From Actinomycetota bacterium (lineage in GTDB: Bacteria > Actinomycetota > Actinomycetes > Actinomycetales > Kineosporiaceae), in NCBI GenBank assembly GCA_030837345.1, contig JAUPKQ010000038.1:1-50811 (forward strand): a stretch of 50,811 nucleotides of DNA. The letters run 5' to 3'. Position numbers and translations under genes: made by a program. The notes beneath the pieces were generated by a model. That model was not told the origin of the DNA. It searched no databases and saw only the letters and a list, made by a program, of their open reading frames with translations. This document shows positions 8,216 to 15,990 of the stretch, in pieces. The first letter of the stretch is position 1. Each line of letters begins with the position of its first letter.

Positions 8216-8836
8216 ATGAGTGACGATCCCGGGCGAGCCCCGGCAGAAGAGACCGTCGGGGAGCGCACCGAACGATTCGAGCGGGACGCCCTGCGGTACC
8301 TCGACCAGTTGTATTCGGCGGGCCTGCGGATGACCCGCAACCCCGCGGACGCCGAAGATCTCGTCCAGGAGACCTACACCAAGGCCTTCGCCTCGTTCCA
8401 CCAGTACCAGCCCGGCACCAACCTCAAGGCCTGGTTGTACCGCATCCTGACCAACGCCTACATCAACACCTACCGGAAGAAACAGCGCGAACCTCAGCAG
8501 TCGGGCTCGGACGACATCGAGGACTGGCAGCTGGCCCGGGCGGAGTCCCACACGTCCTCCGGCCTTCGCTCCGCCGAGGCGGAGGCTCTCGACAGGCTCC
8601 CCGACTCCGACGTCAAGGCGGCGCTGCAGCGGATCCCGGAGGAGTTCCGGACCGCCGTCTATCTGGCGGACGTCGAGGGTTTCGCCTATCGGGAGATCGC
8701 CGACATCATGGGTACGCCTATCGGTACGGTGATGTCGCGGCTGCACCGCGGCCGACGCCAGCTGCGGTCCCTGCTTGAGGACTACGCGCGCGAGCGAGGT
8801 CTTGTCGGTGTGGCTCAGGAGGGTGGTGCGTCGTGA
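8216..8836 (+). CDS. sigR: Thiol-stress ECF sigma factor SigR (SigH)
   Basis: A 206-residue ECF sigma factor closely resembling SigR of Streptomyces and SigH of mycobacteria. It drives thioredoxin and other redox-repair genes when RsrA is oxidised. Region 2 contains [32 protein letters not shown] and [22 protein letters not shown]. Region 4 contains [25 protein letters not shown] and [22 protein letters not shown] 8216 matches family N-termini but lacks a ribosome-binding site. An in-frame GTG at 8093 with a strong site (8078-8090) would add 41 residues, like the unstable SigR' isoform of Streptomyces. rsrA follows with a GTGA overlap. Confidence 0.93.
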   Translation: MSDDPGRAPAEETVGERTERFERDALRYLDQLYSAGLRMTRNPADAEDLVQETYTKAFASFHQYQPGTNLKAWLYRILTNAYINTYRKKQREPQQSGSDDIEDWQLARAESHTSSGLRSAEAEALDRLPDSDVKAALQRIPEEFRTAVYLADVEGFAYREIADIMGTPIGTVMSRLHRGRRQLRSLLEDYARERGLVGVAQEGGAS

Positions 8837-9096
8837 GCTGCGGCAACCCTCATGAGACCGACTGCGGCGAGGTACTCGACCACATCTACCAGTACCTCGA
8901 CGGTGAACTGGGCGACGTCGACGTCGACAAGATCCGTCAGCATCTCACCGAATGCGGTCCCTGCCTGACCGAGTACGACCTGGACCTCATGCTCAAGGCT
9001 CTCGTGCGGCGAAGCTGCGGCGGCGACTGCGCCCCCGGGGATCTCCGCGCGAAGATCTTGTTGAGGATCTCCGAGGTCCGCCTCCAGCTCGGTTGA
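8833..9096 (+). CDS. rsrA: Redox-sensing zinc anti-sigma factor RsrA
   Basis: An 87-residue ZAS-family anti-sigma factor that binds and inhibits SigR while its zinc site is reduced; disulfide formation releases SigR. The zinc motif H-x3-C-x2-C is seen as HLTECGPC (residues 37-44). Further Cys residues are at 3, 11, 62 and 66, close to the pattern of Streptomyces RsrA, where Cys11 takes part in the redox switch. The start overlaps the sigR stop as GTGA, giving coupled, roughly equal synthesis. Length and position are typical. Confidence 0.95.
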   Translation: MSCGNPHETDCGEVLDHIYQYLDGELGDVDVDKIRQHLTECGPCLTEYDLDLMLKALVRRSCGGDCAPGDLRAKILLRISEVRLQLG

Positions 9097-9197
9097 GCCG
9101 AACGGCTGGTCGCGCTCGCTCCCGTCTCAAGCTCGCCCGGCGGCGGGTCGAACGCCTTCTCAGGCGGGGGAGCACCCGCGTCGGAGGGAGGCCGGCC

Positions 9198-9863
9198 GTG
9201 AACGACGCCGTCATGGCGCCCCAGCCGGTGTCCTTCTTCTCCCTCCTCCACGCGGCCACCCAGGAGGAGCACCGCCGCCTGGACCGCCTCATCGGCCTTC
9301 CCACGGGCCTGCGGTCGGAGAAGGACCTCGTCCGGATCCTCACCGCGTGGGACATCGTGTGGGCGGAGGTCCGCGCCGGGGTCCAGCGCGACAGACGGCC
9401 CGCCGGGCACGACGAGCGGGCACGGCTGCTCGTCAGCGCCGTGCGAGCCCTCCAACGCATCCACGCGGATCTCGCCGAGCTGATGGCCGGGACCCGGGCG
9501 GGCAGGTCGAACCATCTCGACATACCTCCGTCGACCACGGACGACGGCCTTCTGTCGGGTCTGCTCGACGCCGAACCGGGGGTGTGGGCCGCGAGCTACG
9601 TGCTCCGGGGATCACGGATCAACGGCGGCACGGTCGCCGTCAAGATCAGCGACGAGCTGGAGCTCCCTCTCGGAGTGGCGACGAGCTACCACTCGGACGA
9701 CGCGATCGGACCGGCCTGGGCTGCGTTCCGCCGTCGTCTCGACGCTTGGGGCCGAATCGCCCGGGACGTGGACCGTGACCAGGCCGTCACCGCGACCAGG
9801 GAGGCCTTCACCGTCGTGGCGGACCGTCTGGAGGCCGCTCTCCCCGCCGTCGGGCGCACCTGA
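9198..9863 (+). CDS. Heme-oxygenase-like protein (BphO/HmuO fold)
   Basis: A 221-residue protein. The N-terminal LLHAATQEEHRRLDRL carries a His (about residue 25) where bacterial heme oxygenases have the proximal heme ligand, and ASYVLRGSRINGG matches the YVLEGSxLGG segment of the BphO group. These enzymes open heme to biliverdin, iron and CO, some to feed bacteriophytochromes. No phytochrome gene is in the window. Overall similarity is diffuse, so activity is uncertain. GTG 9198 has GGAGGGAGG just upstream. A strong hairpin follows at 9930. Confidence 0.7.
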   Translation: MNDAVMAPQPVSFFSLLHAATQEEHRRLDRLIGLPTGLRSEKDLVRILTAWDIVWAEVRAGVQRDRRPAGHDERARLLVSAVRALQRIHADLAELMAGTRAGRSNHLDIPPSTTDDGLLSGLLDAEPGVWAASYVLRGSRINGGTVAVKISDELELPLGVATSYHSDDAIGPAWAAFRRRLDAWGRIARDVDRDQAVTATREAFTVVADRLEAALPAVGRT

Positions 9864-9929
9864 ACTGCCGGGCGCACCCGAGCCGTCCGGGGAACGGGCC
9901 CTCGGACGGGATGCTGGTCCCGGAGACAG

Positions 9930-9966
9930 TGTGAGGGGCCCCGGCCGACGGCCGGGGCCCCTCACA
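9930..9966. terminator. Near-perfect hairpin, bidirectional terminator
   Basis: Two perfectly complementary 18-nt arms (9930-9947 and 9949-9966) flank a single A. It lies between the convergent heme-oxygenase-like and bL37 genes and could stop transcription from both sides. There is no U tract, which is usual for high-GC actinobacteria. Confidence 0.8.
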
Positions 9967-9985
9967 CACCGCTGCGCCGACGGCG

Positions 9986-10060
9986 TCAGCTGTTGGGGCG
10001 GCGTCCGTGGTTGGCGGCGTTGCCCTTGCGGGCGCGGCGGCGCCGGGCGCGTCTGCTCAT
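9986..10060 (-). CDS. 50S ribosomal protein bL37
   Basis: A 24-residue, very basic peptide beginning MSRRARRRR and ending NAANHGRRPNS. The ending A(A)NHGxRPN is characteristic of bL37, the small actinobacterial large-subunit protein seen in mycobacterial ribosome structures. The ATG at 10060 has GAGGAG 7 nt upstream. It is read away from the PilT gene and ends 20 bp from the strong hairpin at 9930-9966. It is easy to miss because of its size. Confidence comes from the invariant C-terminal motif and the ribosome-binding site. Confidence 0.9.
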   Translation of the reverse strand: MSRRARRRRARKGNAANHGRRPNS

Positions 10061-10169
10061 GCTCGTGCTCCTCGCGGCGATCGGGTGGCCCGCGTCGTGC
10101 GGGCGGTCGGCCACGCGGGAGGCGCAGCCACCGTCGTCATCGTCCCACACCGGGGACGGCGGTCGTCCG

Positions 10170-11324
10170 GTGACGGCGGTCGTCCCCGGTGGGCGGGCGT
10201 TCAAGCTCCCGGCCTCCCGTGCCGACGACTCCGGCGTGGATCGCGAGCCGCTCTCCGTCGCTCCCTACCTGCGTGCCCTCGTCGAGCTGTACGGCTCCGA
10301 CCTGCACTGCAAGGTCGGGTCGCCCCCCAGGGTGCGCCTCGATGGGCGCCTGCGGCGTCTCGAAGCCCCCGTCCTCGCCCCGGACGACACGAAGGCGATG
10401 GCGGATGAGGTCCTTCGGGCGGACCTGCGGGAGGAGTTCAACCGCTCCTCGGAGGCGGACTTCGCCTACTCCGTGCCCGGCCTCGGACGTTTCCGGGTGA
10501 ACGCCTTCTGGGCCCGCGGCGCGGTGGGCCTCGTGTTCCGGAGAGTGACGGTCGGGGCGATCCCCATCGAGGAGCTCGGGCTCCCGGAGGTCATTCATCG
10601 GCTGTCGCTGGAACCCCGGGGCCTGGTCCTGGTGACCGGACCGACCGGATCGGGGAAGACGACCACTTTGTCGAGCATGGTCGACCTGATCAACAGGTCT
10701 CGTGAGGTTCACATCGTCACGATCGAGGACCCGATCGAGGTCCTGCACGAGGACAAGCTGGCCATGATCAACCAGCGTGAGGTCCGTGTCGACACCGATG
10801 ACTTCCACTCAGCTCTCCGCGCGGCCCTCCGCCAGGACCCCGACGTGATCCTGGTGGGGGAGATGCGGGACGTCGAGACCGTCAAGGCGGCGATCACGGC
10901 CGCCGAGACCGGTCACCTCGTCCTCTCGACCCTCCACACGACGGACGCGCAGGAGACCGTGAACCGCATCATCGACTTCTTCTCTCCGTCCGATCAGCTC
11001 CAGGTCCGGTTGTCCCTGGCCGCGGCCTTGCGTGGGGTGATCTGCCAGCGGCTGGTCGAACGAGCGGACGGCCAGGGCCGGTGCGCCGTCGTCGAGGTCT
11101 GCGTCAACACCGGCCGGGTCTCCGAGGCGATCGTCGACGGCGACCGGTCGGCGACGATCTCCGAACTGGTCGCGGACGGCGCGTTCTACGGGATGCAGAC
11201 GTTCGACCAGCACCTGGTGACGCTCGTCCGCGACAAGGTGGTGAGGCTGGAGGACGCGCTGGAGGCCGCCACCGTGCCGCACGACCTGACGGTCGAGCTC
11301 CGCCGTCTCGGGATCGTCGCCTGA
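10170..11324 (+). CDS. pilT: PilT/GspE-family ATPase (twitching motility type)
   Basis: About 384 residues. The N-terminal LVELYGSDLHCKVGSPPRVRLDG is the PAS-like region of PilT. It is followed by the Walker A GPTGSGKTTT (about residue 157), IEDPIE (Asp box), LRQDPDVILVGEMRD (Walker B) and HLVLSTLHTTDA (His box). PilT powers pilus retraction. No pilin, PilC or PilB gene is in the window, so it is orphaned here. The start is uncertain: GTG 10170 is used because bL37 lies divergently upstream, but GTG 10236 also fits and neither has a good ribosome-binding site. Confidence 0.9.
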   Translation: MTAVVPGGRAFKLPASRADDSGVDREPLSVAPYLRALVELYGSDLHCKVGSPPRVRLDGRLRRLEAPVLAPDDTKAMADEVLRADLREEFNRSSEADFAYSVPGLGRFRVNAFWARGAVGLVFRRVTVGAIPIEELGLPEVIHRLSLEPRGLVLVTGPTGSGKTTTLSSMVDLINRSREVHIVTIEDPIEVLHEDKLAMINQREVRVDTDDFHSALRAALRQDPDVILVGEMRDVETVKAAITAAETGHLVLSTLHTTDAQETVNRIIDFFSPSDQLQVRLSLAAALRGVICQRLVERADGQGRCAVVEVCVNTGRVSEAIVDGDRSATISELVADGAFYGMQTFDQHLVTLVRDKVVRLEDALEAATVPHDLTVELRRLGIVA

Positions 11325-11354
11325 CCGATCGGTGGGTGGGCCGTGCCGGATCGG

Positions 11355-11366
11355 TAGGGTCGAGGC
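11355..11366 (+). promoter_or_regulatory. -10 box of a probable leaderless promoter (thioesterase)
   Basis: TAGGGT (11355-11360) is followed by 6 nt and then the GTG start at 11367, the same geometry as at 754-766. No Shine-Dalgarno sequence is present, so a leaderless transcript starting at the G of GTG is likely. Confidence 0.5.
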
Positions 11367-11744
11367 GTGGCCAGGATCGACAACACCGTGACGGATGATG
11401 ACACTGCGGTTGTGCTGGGTAGCGGGGATGTTCCGGTCCTCGCGACGCCGCGGGTGGTCGCCTGGCTGGAAGCCGCGACGTGCGAGGCCGCTCGGGAGGC
11501 GGGCCGTCTCGATCCGGGACAGACTTCCGTCGGGACCCGCGTCGACGTCGAGCATCTCCTGGCCACCCCGGTGGGGGGCCGGGTCGAGGCCGTGGCGGAT
11601 CTCACTCATGCCGACGGGCGGTTGTTGAGGTTCGCGGTGTCGGCGACGGACGGCGCGGGCCGCGTGATCGCGACCGGCGAGGTCACCCGCGTCGTCGTCG
11701 ATCGTGAGCGGTTCCTGGCGCGGGTGCCTCGCGACGCCGGCTGA
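11367..11744 (+). CDS. FlK-like hotdog-fold thioesterase
   Basis: A 125-residue single hotdog domain. LATPRVVAWLEAATCEAA, TSVGTRVDVEHLLATPVGGRVEA and a terminal GEVTRVVVDRERF match the fluoroacetyl-CoA thioesterase (FlK)-like family, which hydrolyses short acyl-CoA esters. The family usually has a catalytic Thr, Glu and His; Thr and Glu candidates are visible in the first block and a His in VEHLLAT. The true substrate is not fluoroacetyl-CoA in most members and is unknown here. GTG 11367 is preceded by TAGGGT at 6 nt. Confidence 0.82.
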   Translation: MARIDNTVTDDDTAVVLGSGDVPVLATPRVVAWLEAATCEAAREAGRLDPGQTSVGTRVDVEHLLATPVGGRVEAVADLTHADGRLLRFAVSATDGAGRVIATGEVTRVVVDRERFLARVPRDAG

Positions 11745-11769
11745 GGGCGATCGGCCTCCTTTATCACGG

Positions 11770-11787
11770 CAGGTTAGGAGCAACCTG
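11770..11787. promoter_or_regulatory. Inverted repeat upstream of the DMT transporter gene (iron-box-like)
   Basis: CAGGTT (11770-11775) and AACCTG (11782-11787) form a dyad around AGGAGC. The sequence AGGTTAGG...AACCT resembles the DtxR/IdeR iron box, but the half-sites are one base further apart than the consensus 19-bp box. It may be a regulator site or a small hairpin downstream of the thioesterase gene. Confidence 0.35.
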
Positions 11788-11896
11788 ACCAGAGCTTTGC
11801 CCGCAACGCCGTCCGGTAGGACAGACTTGCTCGGATGCGACCGGCAGCGGGGGACGCCCAGAACGTCCTGTGGATGATGCCCGGAGGCCTGATCTG

Positions 11897-12952
11897 GTGA
11901 GCCTGCCGGTCCTGCTCGCTGCCCTTGCGGCCTTCTTCTTTGCTGCGGGCAACAATCTGCAGCGGCACGTCGCCGCCAGGGTTCCCCGCAAGGGGTACGG
12001 CCCGTTCCGGTTGGTTCTGCGGCTTCTGTGCAGCCCGCGGTGGCTGGTGGGGGGTGCGTGCGCCGTCCTGGGCCTCGTCCTCCAGGTCCACGCCCTTCCT
12101 GCGGGCGGTCTGATCGTCGTCCAGTCCGTGATCGCCTCCACCCTGGTCTTCTCCCTGCTCATCGAGGCCGCGGTCGAACGGCGGCGGCCCTCCCCGATGC
12201 AGCTCGGCGGGGCTCTCCTCGTGGTTCTCGGGATCACTCTGCTGATCCGGGTCGGCAAACCGGTCATGGGGGATTCCCCGGCCTCCCTGTGGCGGCTGGC
12301 CCCGCTCTGGCTGACGGTCGCCGTCGTCGGGGTGGTGGCCCTGCTGCGGGCCCGCCATCGTCCGGGGGGACGTCTCACGGCCATCGTCCTCGGAGCGGCG
12401 GGCGGAGCGTGTTTCGCGATCGACGCCGTCTTTCTCCGCGACTTCGCCGAGGCCGTGCAGGTCCAGGACGGGCACCGGGAACTGGTGAACCTCGCGGGAT
12501 TCGCGCTGACCTCAGCGGTCGGCAATCTCGCGGTGCAACGGGGTTTCCACCTCGCGCCGCTCCGGCACGTTCTTCCGGCGATGTCGGCGACCGAGCCGCT
12601 CGCCGCTTTCGCCTGCGGGTGGCTGGTTTTCGGCGAGCGCCTCCACGCGGGTGTGACGGTGGCGGTGGTGGTCCCGATCGGGCTCGTGATGATGGTCGGG
12701 GGAGTGATCGCCTGCGTCCTGAACCCGCCGATCCGAAACCTCGCTCACCGGCCGGCTCCGGATCCGGGACGAACGCTGGAACCGGACCGTCCGGCGTCCG
12801 GGGAAGGGTCCCCCGTCCCTGTCTGCGTTCCGACGGCGGACGGGCACCGGATCACGACGCTACCTGTCTCCCGGGACGAGTTCCGTCCCGTCCACACCGT
12901 GAGGGAACTGGCGCGGCACCCGGCCGAGGAAGGCCAGGACCTCGCGTCCTGA
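11897..12952 (+). CDS. DMT (EamA-like) family transporter
   Basis: A 351-residue polytopic membrane protein with about nine or ten hydrophobic helices in two repeats, starting directly in helix 1 (VLLAALAAFFFAAGNNLQRHVAA). The pattern LIVVQSVIASTLVFSLLIE and ATEPLAAFACGWLVFGERL is typical of drug/metabolite exporters of the EamA group. The last 75 residues are hydrophilic and probably cytosolic. The cargo is unknown. GTG 11897 is preferred because GGAGG lies 9 nt upstream and the protein then begins at a membrane helix; a GTG at 11870 adds nine charged residues and lacks a site. Confidence 0.85.
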   Translation: MSLPVLLAALAAFFFAAGNNLQRHVAARVPRKGYGPFRLVLRLLCSPRWLVGGACAVLGLVLQVHALPAGGLIVVQSVIASTLVFSLLIEAAVERRRPSPMQLGGALLVVLGITLLIRVGKPVMGDSPASLWRLAPLWLTVAVVGVVALLRARHRPGGRLTAIVLGAAGGACFAIDAVFLRDFAEAVQVQDGHRELVNLAGFALTSAVGNLAVQRGFHLAPLRHVLPAMSATEPLAAFACGWLVFGERLHAGVTVAVVVPIGLVMMVGGVIACVLNPPIRNLAHRPAPDPGRTLEPDRPASGEGSPVPVCVPTADGHRITTLPVSRDEFRPVHTVRELARHPAEEGQDLAS

Positions 12953-12993
12953 CCGCCGGGTGATCGTCCGTCCTGCGGGTCCTGACGCGTGAC

Positions 12994-13040
12994 CGGCCGG
13001 GTGCCGCCGTGTCCGCCACGGGCCCGGCTGCACCCGGCCG
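12994..13040. terminator. Two-tier stem-loop, bidirectional terminator
   Basis: Perfect 11-nt arms (12994-13004 and 13030-13040) enclose a 25-nt loop that itself contains a small CGTG/CACG stem. It sits between the convergent DMT transporter and sodN genes. Confidence 0.65.
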
Positions 13041-13067
13041 ATGGCGCCACGGCGGCGGAGGCGGCGG

Positions 13068-13475
13068 TCAGGCCTTCTTGGTCTCCCAGAAGATCGTGGA
13101 GATCTCCTCGATCCTGGCGAGGAGCTGGTCGGCAACGGCCTCGTCCATGCTGCCCTTCGTGCCGCTCGCCCCGGCGAGCTTGGTGGCCTCGTTGACGAGC
13201 GTGTTCAGCTGGGGGTACTTCTCGAAGTGAGGAGCCTTGAAGTAGTCGGTCCAGAGCACCCACAGGTGGTGCTTGACCAGTTCGCTGCGCTGCTCCTTGA
13301 TCAGGATGGCGCGGGTCTTGAAGGCCTCGTCGTCCGAAGCGTGGTACTTGGCGATGATCGCCTTGACCGACTCGGCCTCGATCCGTGCCTGGGCCGGGTC
13401 GTAGACGCCGCACGGAAGGTCGCAGTGCGCACTGACCTCGGTGCCCCGGACGGCGGCGAAGAGACGGGACAGCAT
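13068..13475 (-). CDS. sodN: Nickel superoxide dismutase
   Basis: A 135-residue NiSOD precursor. The nickel hook HCDLPCGVYDP begins at His17; the 16-residue leader MLSRLFAAVRGTEVSA must be cut off so that His becomes the N-terminus and, with Cys2 and Cys6 of the mature chain, binds nickel. YDPAQARIEAESV, KHHLWVLWTDYFK and the C-terminal IFWETKKA are conserved. The enzyme removes superoxide in the cytosol; in Streptomyces it is induced by nickel. ATG 13475 has GGAAGTGGGAG upstream. The processing protease gene sodX lies immediately upstream on the same strand. Confidence 0.97.
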   Translation of the reverse strand: MLSRLFAAVRGTEVSAHCDLPCGVYDPAQARIEAESVKAIIAKYHASDDEAFKTRAILIKEQRSELVKHHLWVLWTDYFKAPHFEKYPQLNTLVNEATKLAGASGTKGSMDEAVADQLLARIEEISTIFWETKKA

Positions 13476-13623
13476 CTCCCACTTCCTTTCCCTCGATCGT
13501 CTTCTGATCGGTCGTCATGGTGGACCGCGTGATCGTGTGATCGTGGTGCGCCGACGGCCACCCCGTCGTCACCGTACCGGGGCACCCGGTGCGCCGCATG
13601 CCGGCGCGAGCCGATCGCCCCAC

Positions 13624-13962
13624 TCAGTTTCCGGGCCGCCGCGCGGTGGGAAAGAGGCGAGGCCGTGGCCAGATCCTGGCCCGGACGACACCGAGGAGGC
13701 CGTCGTCCGGGACGGCGCCGACGAGCCAGGAATCCACGCCCTCGGCGGGGTTGTCCCGTTCGACCCACCAGCCGTCGGGTTCGCGTCGCAGGAGGCGCTT
13801 GACGGCCTCCGGCCGGTCCCCCGGAAGCCGGACGATGACGAGCGCGCCAGGCCCCGGCGCCCCCCGACGGTCGTCCGCGACGGACCGCACCAGGAGACGG
13901 TCGCCGTCCCGCAGGGTCGGCACCATCGACCGTCCTCGCACGATCCGTAGACTCCAGCCCAT
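13624..13962 (-). CDS. sodX: Nickel-type superoxide dismutase maturation protease (S26 family)
   Basis: A 112-residue S26 (signal-peptidase-like) protease with no membrane helix, as expected for SodX. The catalytic Ser is in GRSMVPTL (Ser12) and the Lys in AVKRLL (about Lys55); RDNPAEGVDSW and a GVVRARIWPRPR tail follow. It is expected to cut the NiSOD leader before His17. ATG 13962 with GGGGCGG upstream gives the canonical MGWSLRIVRGRSM start; a longer reading to 14040 would include the tandem repeat and lacks family similarity. It lies 148 bp upstream of sodN in the same direction. Confidence 0.93.
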   Translation of the reverse strand: MGWSLRIVRGRSMVPTLRDGDRLLVRSVADDRRGAPGPGALVIVRLPGDRPEAVKRLLRREPDGWWVERDNPAEGVDSWLVGAVPDDGLLGVVRARIWPRPRLFPTARRPGN

Positions 13963-13976
13963 ATCCGCCCCGTTCG

Positions 13977-14010
13977 TCGTGTCCGGATGCCCGTCGTGTC
14001 CGGATGCCCG
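13977..14010. repeat. Two perfect 17-bp tandem repeats
   Basis: Two identical 17-bp units (13977-13993 and 13994-14010), then a partial third copy (TCGTGGTAC), in the divergent region between sodX and the dehydrogenase gene. They could be a regulator site (for example nickel control of sodX-sodN) or a slippage product. Confidence 0.75.
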
Positions 14011-14057
14011 TCGTGGTACACCCTGGTGACAACCCATCATCGTGATGCGGAGGCATC

Positions 14058-15029
14058 GTGCTCGCCGTCTACGCCACGCGTGTCAGCCGTGAGGACCCGC
14101 TGTCCGGTCTGGAGGTCGGGGAACGCCCCCGGCCCGACGTCCCCGACGGCTGGACGAGGGTGAGGGTCCGGGCCGCCGGTCTCAACCACCACGACCTGTG
14201 GAGCCTCCGGGGAGTCGGTCTGTCCTCCGACCGGTTGCCGATGATTCTCGGCTGCGACGCCGCGGGCGTGGACGACGACGGGTCCGAGGTCGTCGTCCAC
14301 GCGGTTATCTCGGATCCCGGCTGGCGGGGGGACGAGACCCTCGACCCACGCCGGTCGCTGCTGTCCGAGCGGTACGCCGGGACGCTCGCCGAGGAGGTCG
14401 TCGTCCCCCGGCGCAACGTGGTTCCCAAGCCGGCGGGCCTGAGTTTCGTCGAGGCCGCCTGCCTGCCCACCGCCTGGCTGACGGCGTATCGGATGCTCTT
14501 CACCCGGTCGGGGCTCGCGCCGGGGACGACGGTGCTGGTCCAGGGCGCCGGGGGCGGGGTGGCCACGGCGTTGATCCGGCTGGCGTCGTCCACCGGGTAC
14601 CGGGTCTGGGTGACCAGCAGGGACGAGGAGAAGCGGGCCCGGGCCCTCGAACTCGGCGCGGACGCCGTGTTCGGGCCGGGGGCGCGGCTGCCCGAGCGGG
14701 TCGACGGCGTCATGGACACGGTGGGGGCTGCGACCTGGAGCCATTCCTTGAAGTCGCTCCGCCCCGGAGGGGTCCTGGTCATCGCGGGCGCGACCAGCGG
14801 GTACACCCCTGACTCCGGTGAGCTCAACCGCGTCTTCTTCCTCCAGCTCAAGGTCGTCGGCTCGACGATGGGCACCCGGGACGAACTCGACCGGCTGGTA
14901 CGTCTCTGCGGGACGACGGGGGTCCGTCCGGTCGTCGACTCGGTTCTCCCGCTCGCGTCGGCGCGGGACGGTTTCGCCCGGATGCTCGCGGGTGATCTTG
15001 TCGGAAAGGTGGTCTTCACCTGCCCGTGA
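14058..15029 (+). CDS. Zinc-independent medium-chain dehydrogenase/reductase (quinone-reductase-like)
   Basis: A 323-residue MDR-superfamily oxidoreductase. RVRVRAAGLNHHDLWSLRG and PMILGCDAAGV form the catalytic domain; LVQGAGGGVATALIRLA (about residue 160) is the NAD(P)-binding Rossmann motif; GVMDTVGAATWSHSLKSLRPGG and the terminal GKVVFTCP are typical. The usual catalytic-zinc Cys/His ligands and the structural four-Cys loop are absent, so a zinc-free quinone or enoyl reductase is likely. GTG 14058 has GGAGG 5 nt upstream. The substrate is unknown. Confidence 0.88.
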   Translation: MLAVYATRVSREDPLSGLEVGERPRPDVPDGWTRVRVRAAGLNHHDLWSLRGVGLSSDRLPMILGCDAAGVDDDGSEVVVHAVISDPGWRGDETLDPRRSLLSERYAGTLAEEVVVPRRNVVPKPAGLSFVEAACLPTAWLTAYRMLFTRSGLAPGTTVLVQGAGGGVATALIRLASSTGYRVWVTSRDEEKRARALELGADAVFGPGARLPERVDGVMDTVGAATWSHSLKSLRPGGVLVIAGATSGYTPDSGELNRVFFLQLKVVGSTMGTRDELDRLVRLCGTTGVRPVVDSVLPLASARDGFARMLAGDLVGKVVFTCP

Positions 15030-15071
15030 CCGTCGTTCCCGTCGAGGCCGTGAAGGTGCGAGGCTTGCGTC

Positions 15072-15461
15072 ATGAGTCATCGCGCCGTCGACCTCGCGGA
15101 GAGGTTGAGCCGGGTCAACGAACACTGGTCGCCCGCGGTCGTCGCTCGTATGAACGACTACGAGGTGAAGGTCGTCAAGCTCGCCGGAGAGTTCGCGTGG
15201 CACGCCCACGACGACACCGACGAACTGTTCCTGGTGCTCTCCGGGCGCCTGACCATTCGTCTGCGGGACGGTGAGGTGCATCTGGAGGCAGGCCACCTCT
15301 TCGTCGTCCCCCGGGGGGTCGAGCACTGCCCGGTCGCGGACGGCGAGGTCCACGCCGTCCTGATCGAGCCGACAGGCGTGGTGGGCACGGGCGAGGTCAC
15401 CGGCGAGGTCACCGGCGGCGGGAACGCCTCGACGCCGGTGACGTCTCCAGATGCTCGATGA
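15072..15461 (+). CDS. Single-domain cupin protein
   Basis: A 129-residue protein with one cupin barrel: motif 1 WHAHDDTDELFLVLSGRL supplies two His and one acidic metal ligand, and motif 2 LEAGHLFVVPRGVEHCPVA supplies the third His. Such proteins range from isomerases to storage or sensor proteins; the function cannot be called. The C-terminal 22 residues are a low-complexity GTGEVTGEVTGG tail that overlaps the convergent regulator gene by 53 bp. GAGGCT lies 6 nt before the ATG and no ribosome-binding site is seen, so it may be leaderless. Confidence 0.88.
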   Translation: MSHRAVDLAERLSRVNEHWSPAVVARMNDYEVKVVKLAGEFAWHAHDDTDELFLVLSGRLTIRLRDGEVHLEAGHLFVVPRGVEHCPVADGEVHAVLIEPTGVVGTGEVTGEVTGGGNASTPVTSPDAR

Positions 15462-15849
15462 ACGCGGTGAGGGCGCGAAGACTCGCCGGGGTCAGCTGCG
15501 CGGCCCGGACGGCGATGTCCCGGACCTCCCGGTCCCGCATGACCTGGATCAGTGCCAGATGCGCGTCGATCCGTTCGACCTCCTCGTTCTCTCCGAGGAA
15601 GTAGCCGACGTCGACACGGAAGTACCGGGCCAGGCCCTGCAGCACGGCCCCGGACGGGTTGTCCCTCTGGCCGGTGAGCAGCTGGGAGAGGTAACTCGCC
15701 GACAGGGGGACCCCCGCCTCGGTCACCCCCTTGGCGACGTCGCGGAGACTGCACTTCTTCCCGTCGGGACGGCGATGGAGATCGAAGAGCCGGTCGAGCT
15801 TCTCGGCCAGGCTGTCGGTGCTCGCTGACCGGCGCCGGTCGTCGTTCAT
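15409..15849 (-). CDS. XRE-family transcriptional regulator (EspR-like architecture)
   Basis: A 146-residue regulator. Residues 8-75 form an HTH: SLAEKLDRLFDLHRRPDGKK, SLRDVAKGV, then LSASYLSQLLTGQRDNPSGAVLQGLARYF and VDVGYFLGE, the pattern of the EspR-like XRE group whose C-terminal helix (RALTAFIEHLE) dimerises. EspR in mycobacteria controls the ESX-1 secretion system, which makes it notable that this gene borders a secretion-like locus. ATG 15849 has AAGGGAGG 7-8 nt upstream; an earlier GTG at 15882 is possible. It could bind the inverted repeat at 15876-15915 or the paired sites in the locus; this is inference. Confidence 0.85.
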   Translation of the reverse strand: MNDDRRRSASTDSLAEKLDRLFDLHRRPDGKKCSLRDVAKGVTEAGVPLSASYLSQLLTGQRDNPSGAVLQGLARYFRVDVGYFLGENEEVERIDAHLALIQVMRDREVRDIAVRAAQLTPASLRALTAFIEHLETSPASRRSRRR

Positions 15850-15875
15850 CCCGTACCCTCCCTTCGATTCATGCT

Positions 15876-15915
15876 CTGACACATTTCACCATCGCGGGGC
15901 ACCACTGTCTGTCAG
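15876..15915. promoter_or_regulatory. Inverted repeat upstream of the XRE regulator gene
   Basis: CTGACA (15876-15881) and TGTCAG (15910-15915) form a dyad 28 nt apart immediately upstream of the regulator start. It may be an autoregulatory operator. Confidence 0.35.
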
Positions 15916-15990
15916 GTTCGGGCGGAGCGGTCGGCCGGCGGGCCCCAGCAGGGCCCCACCCGGGCCGCGGCCTCGGTCAGTCTGCTCCCT

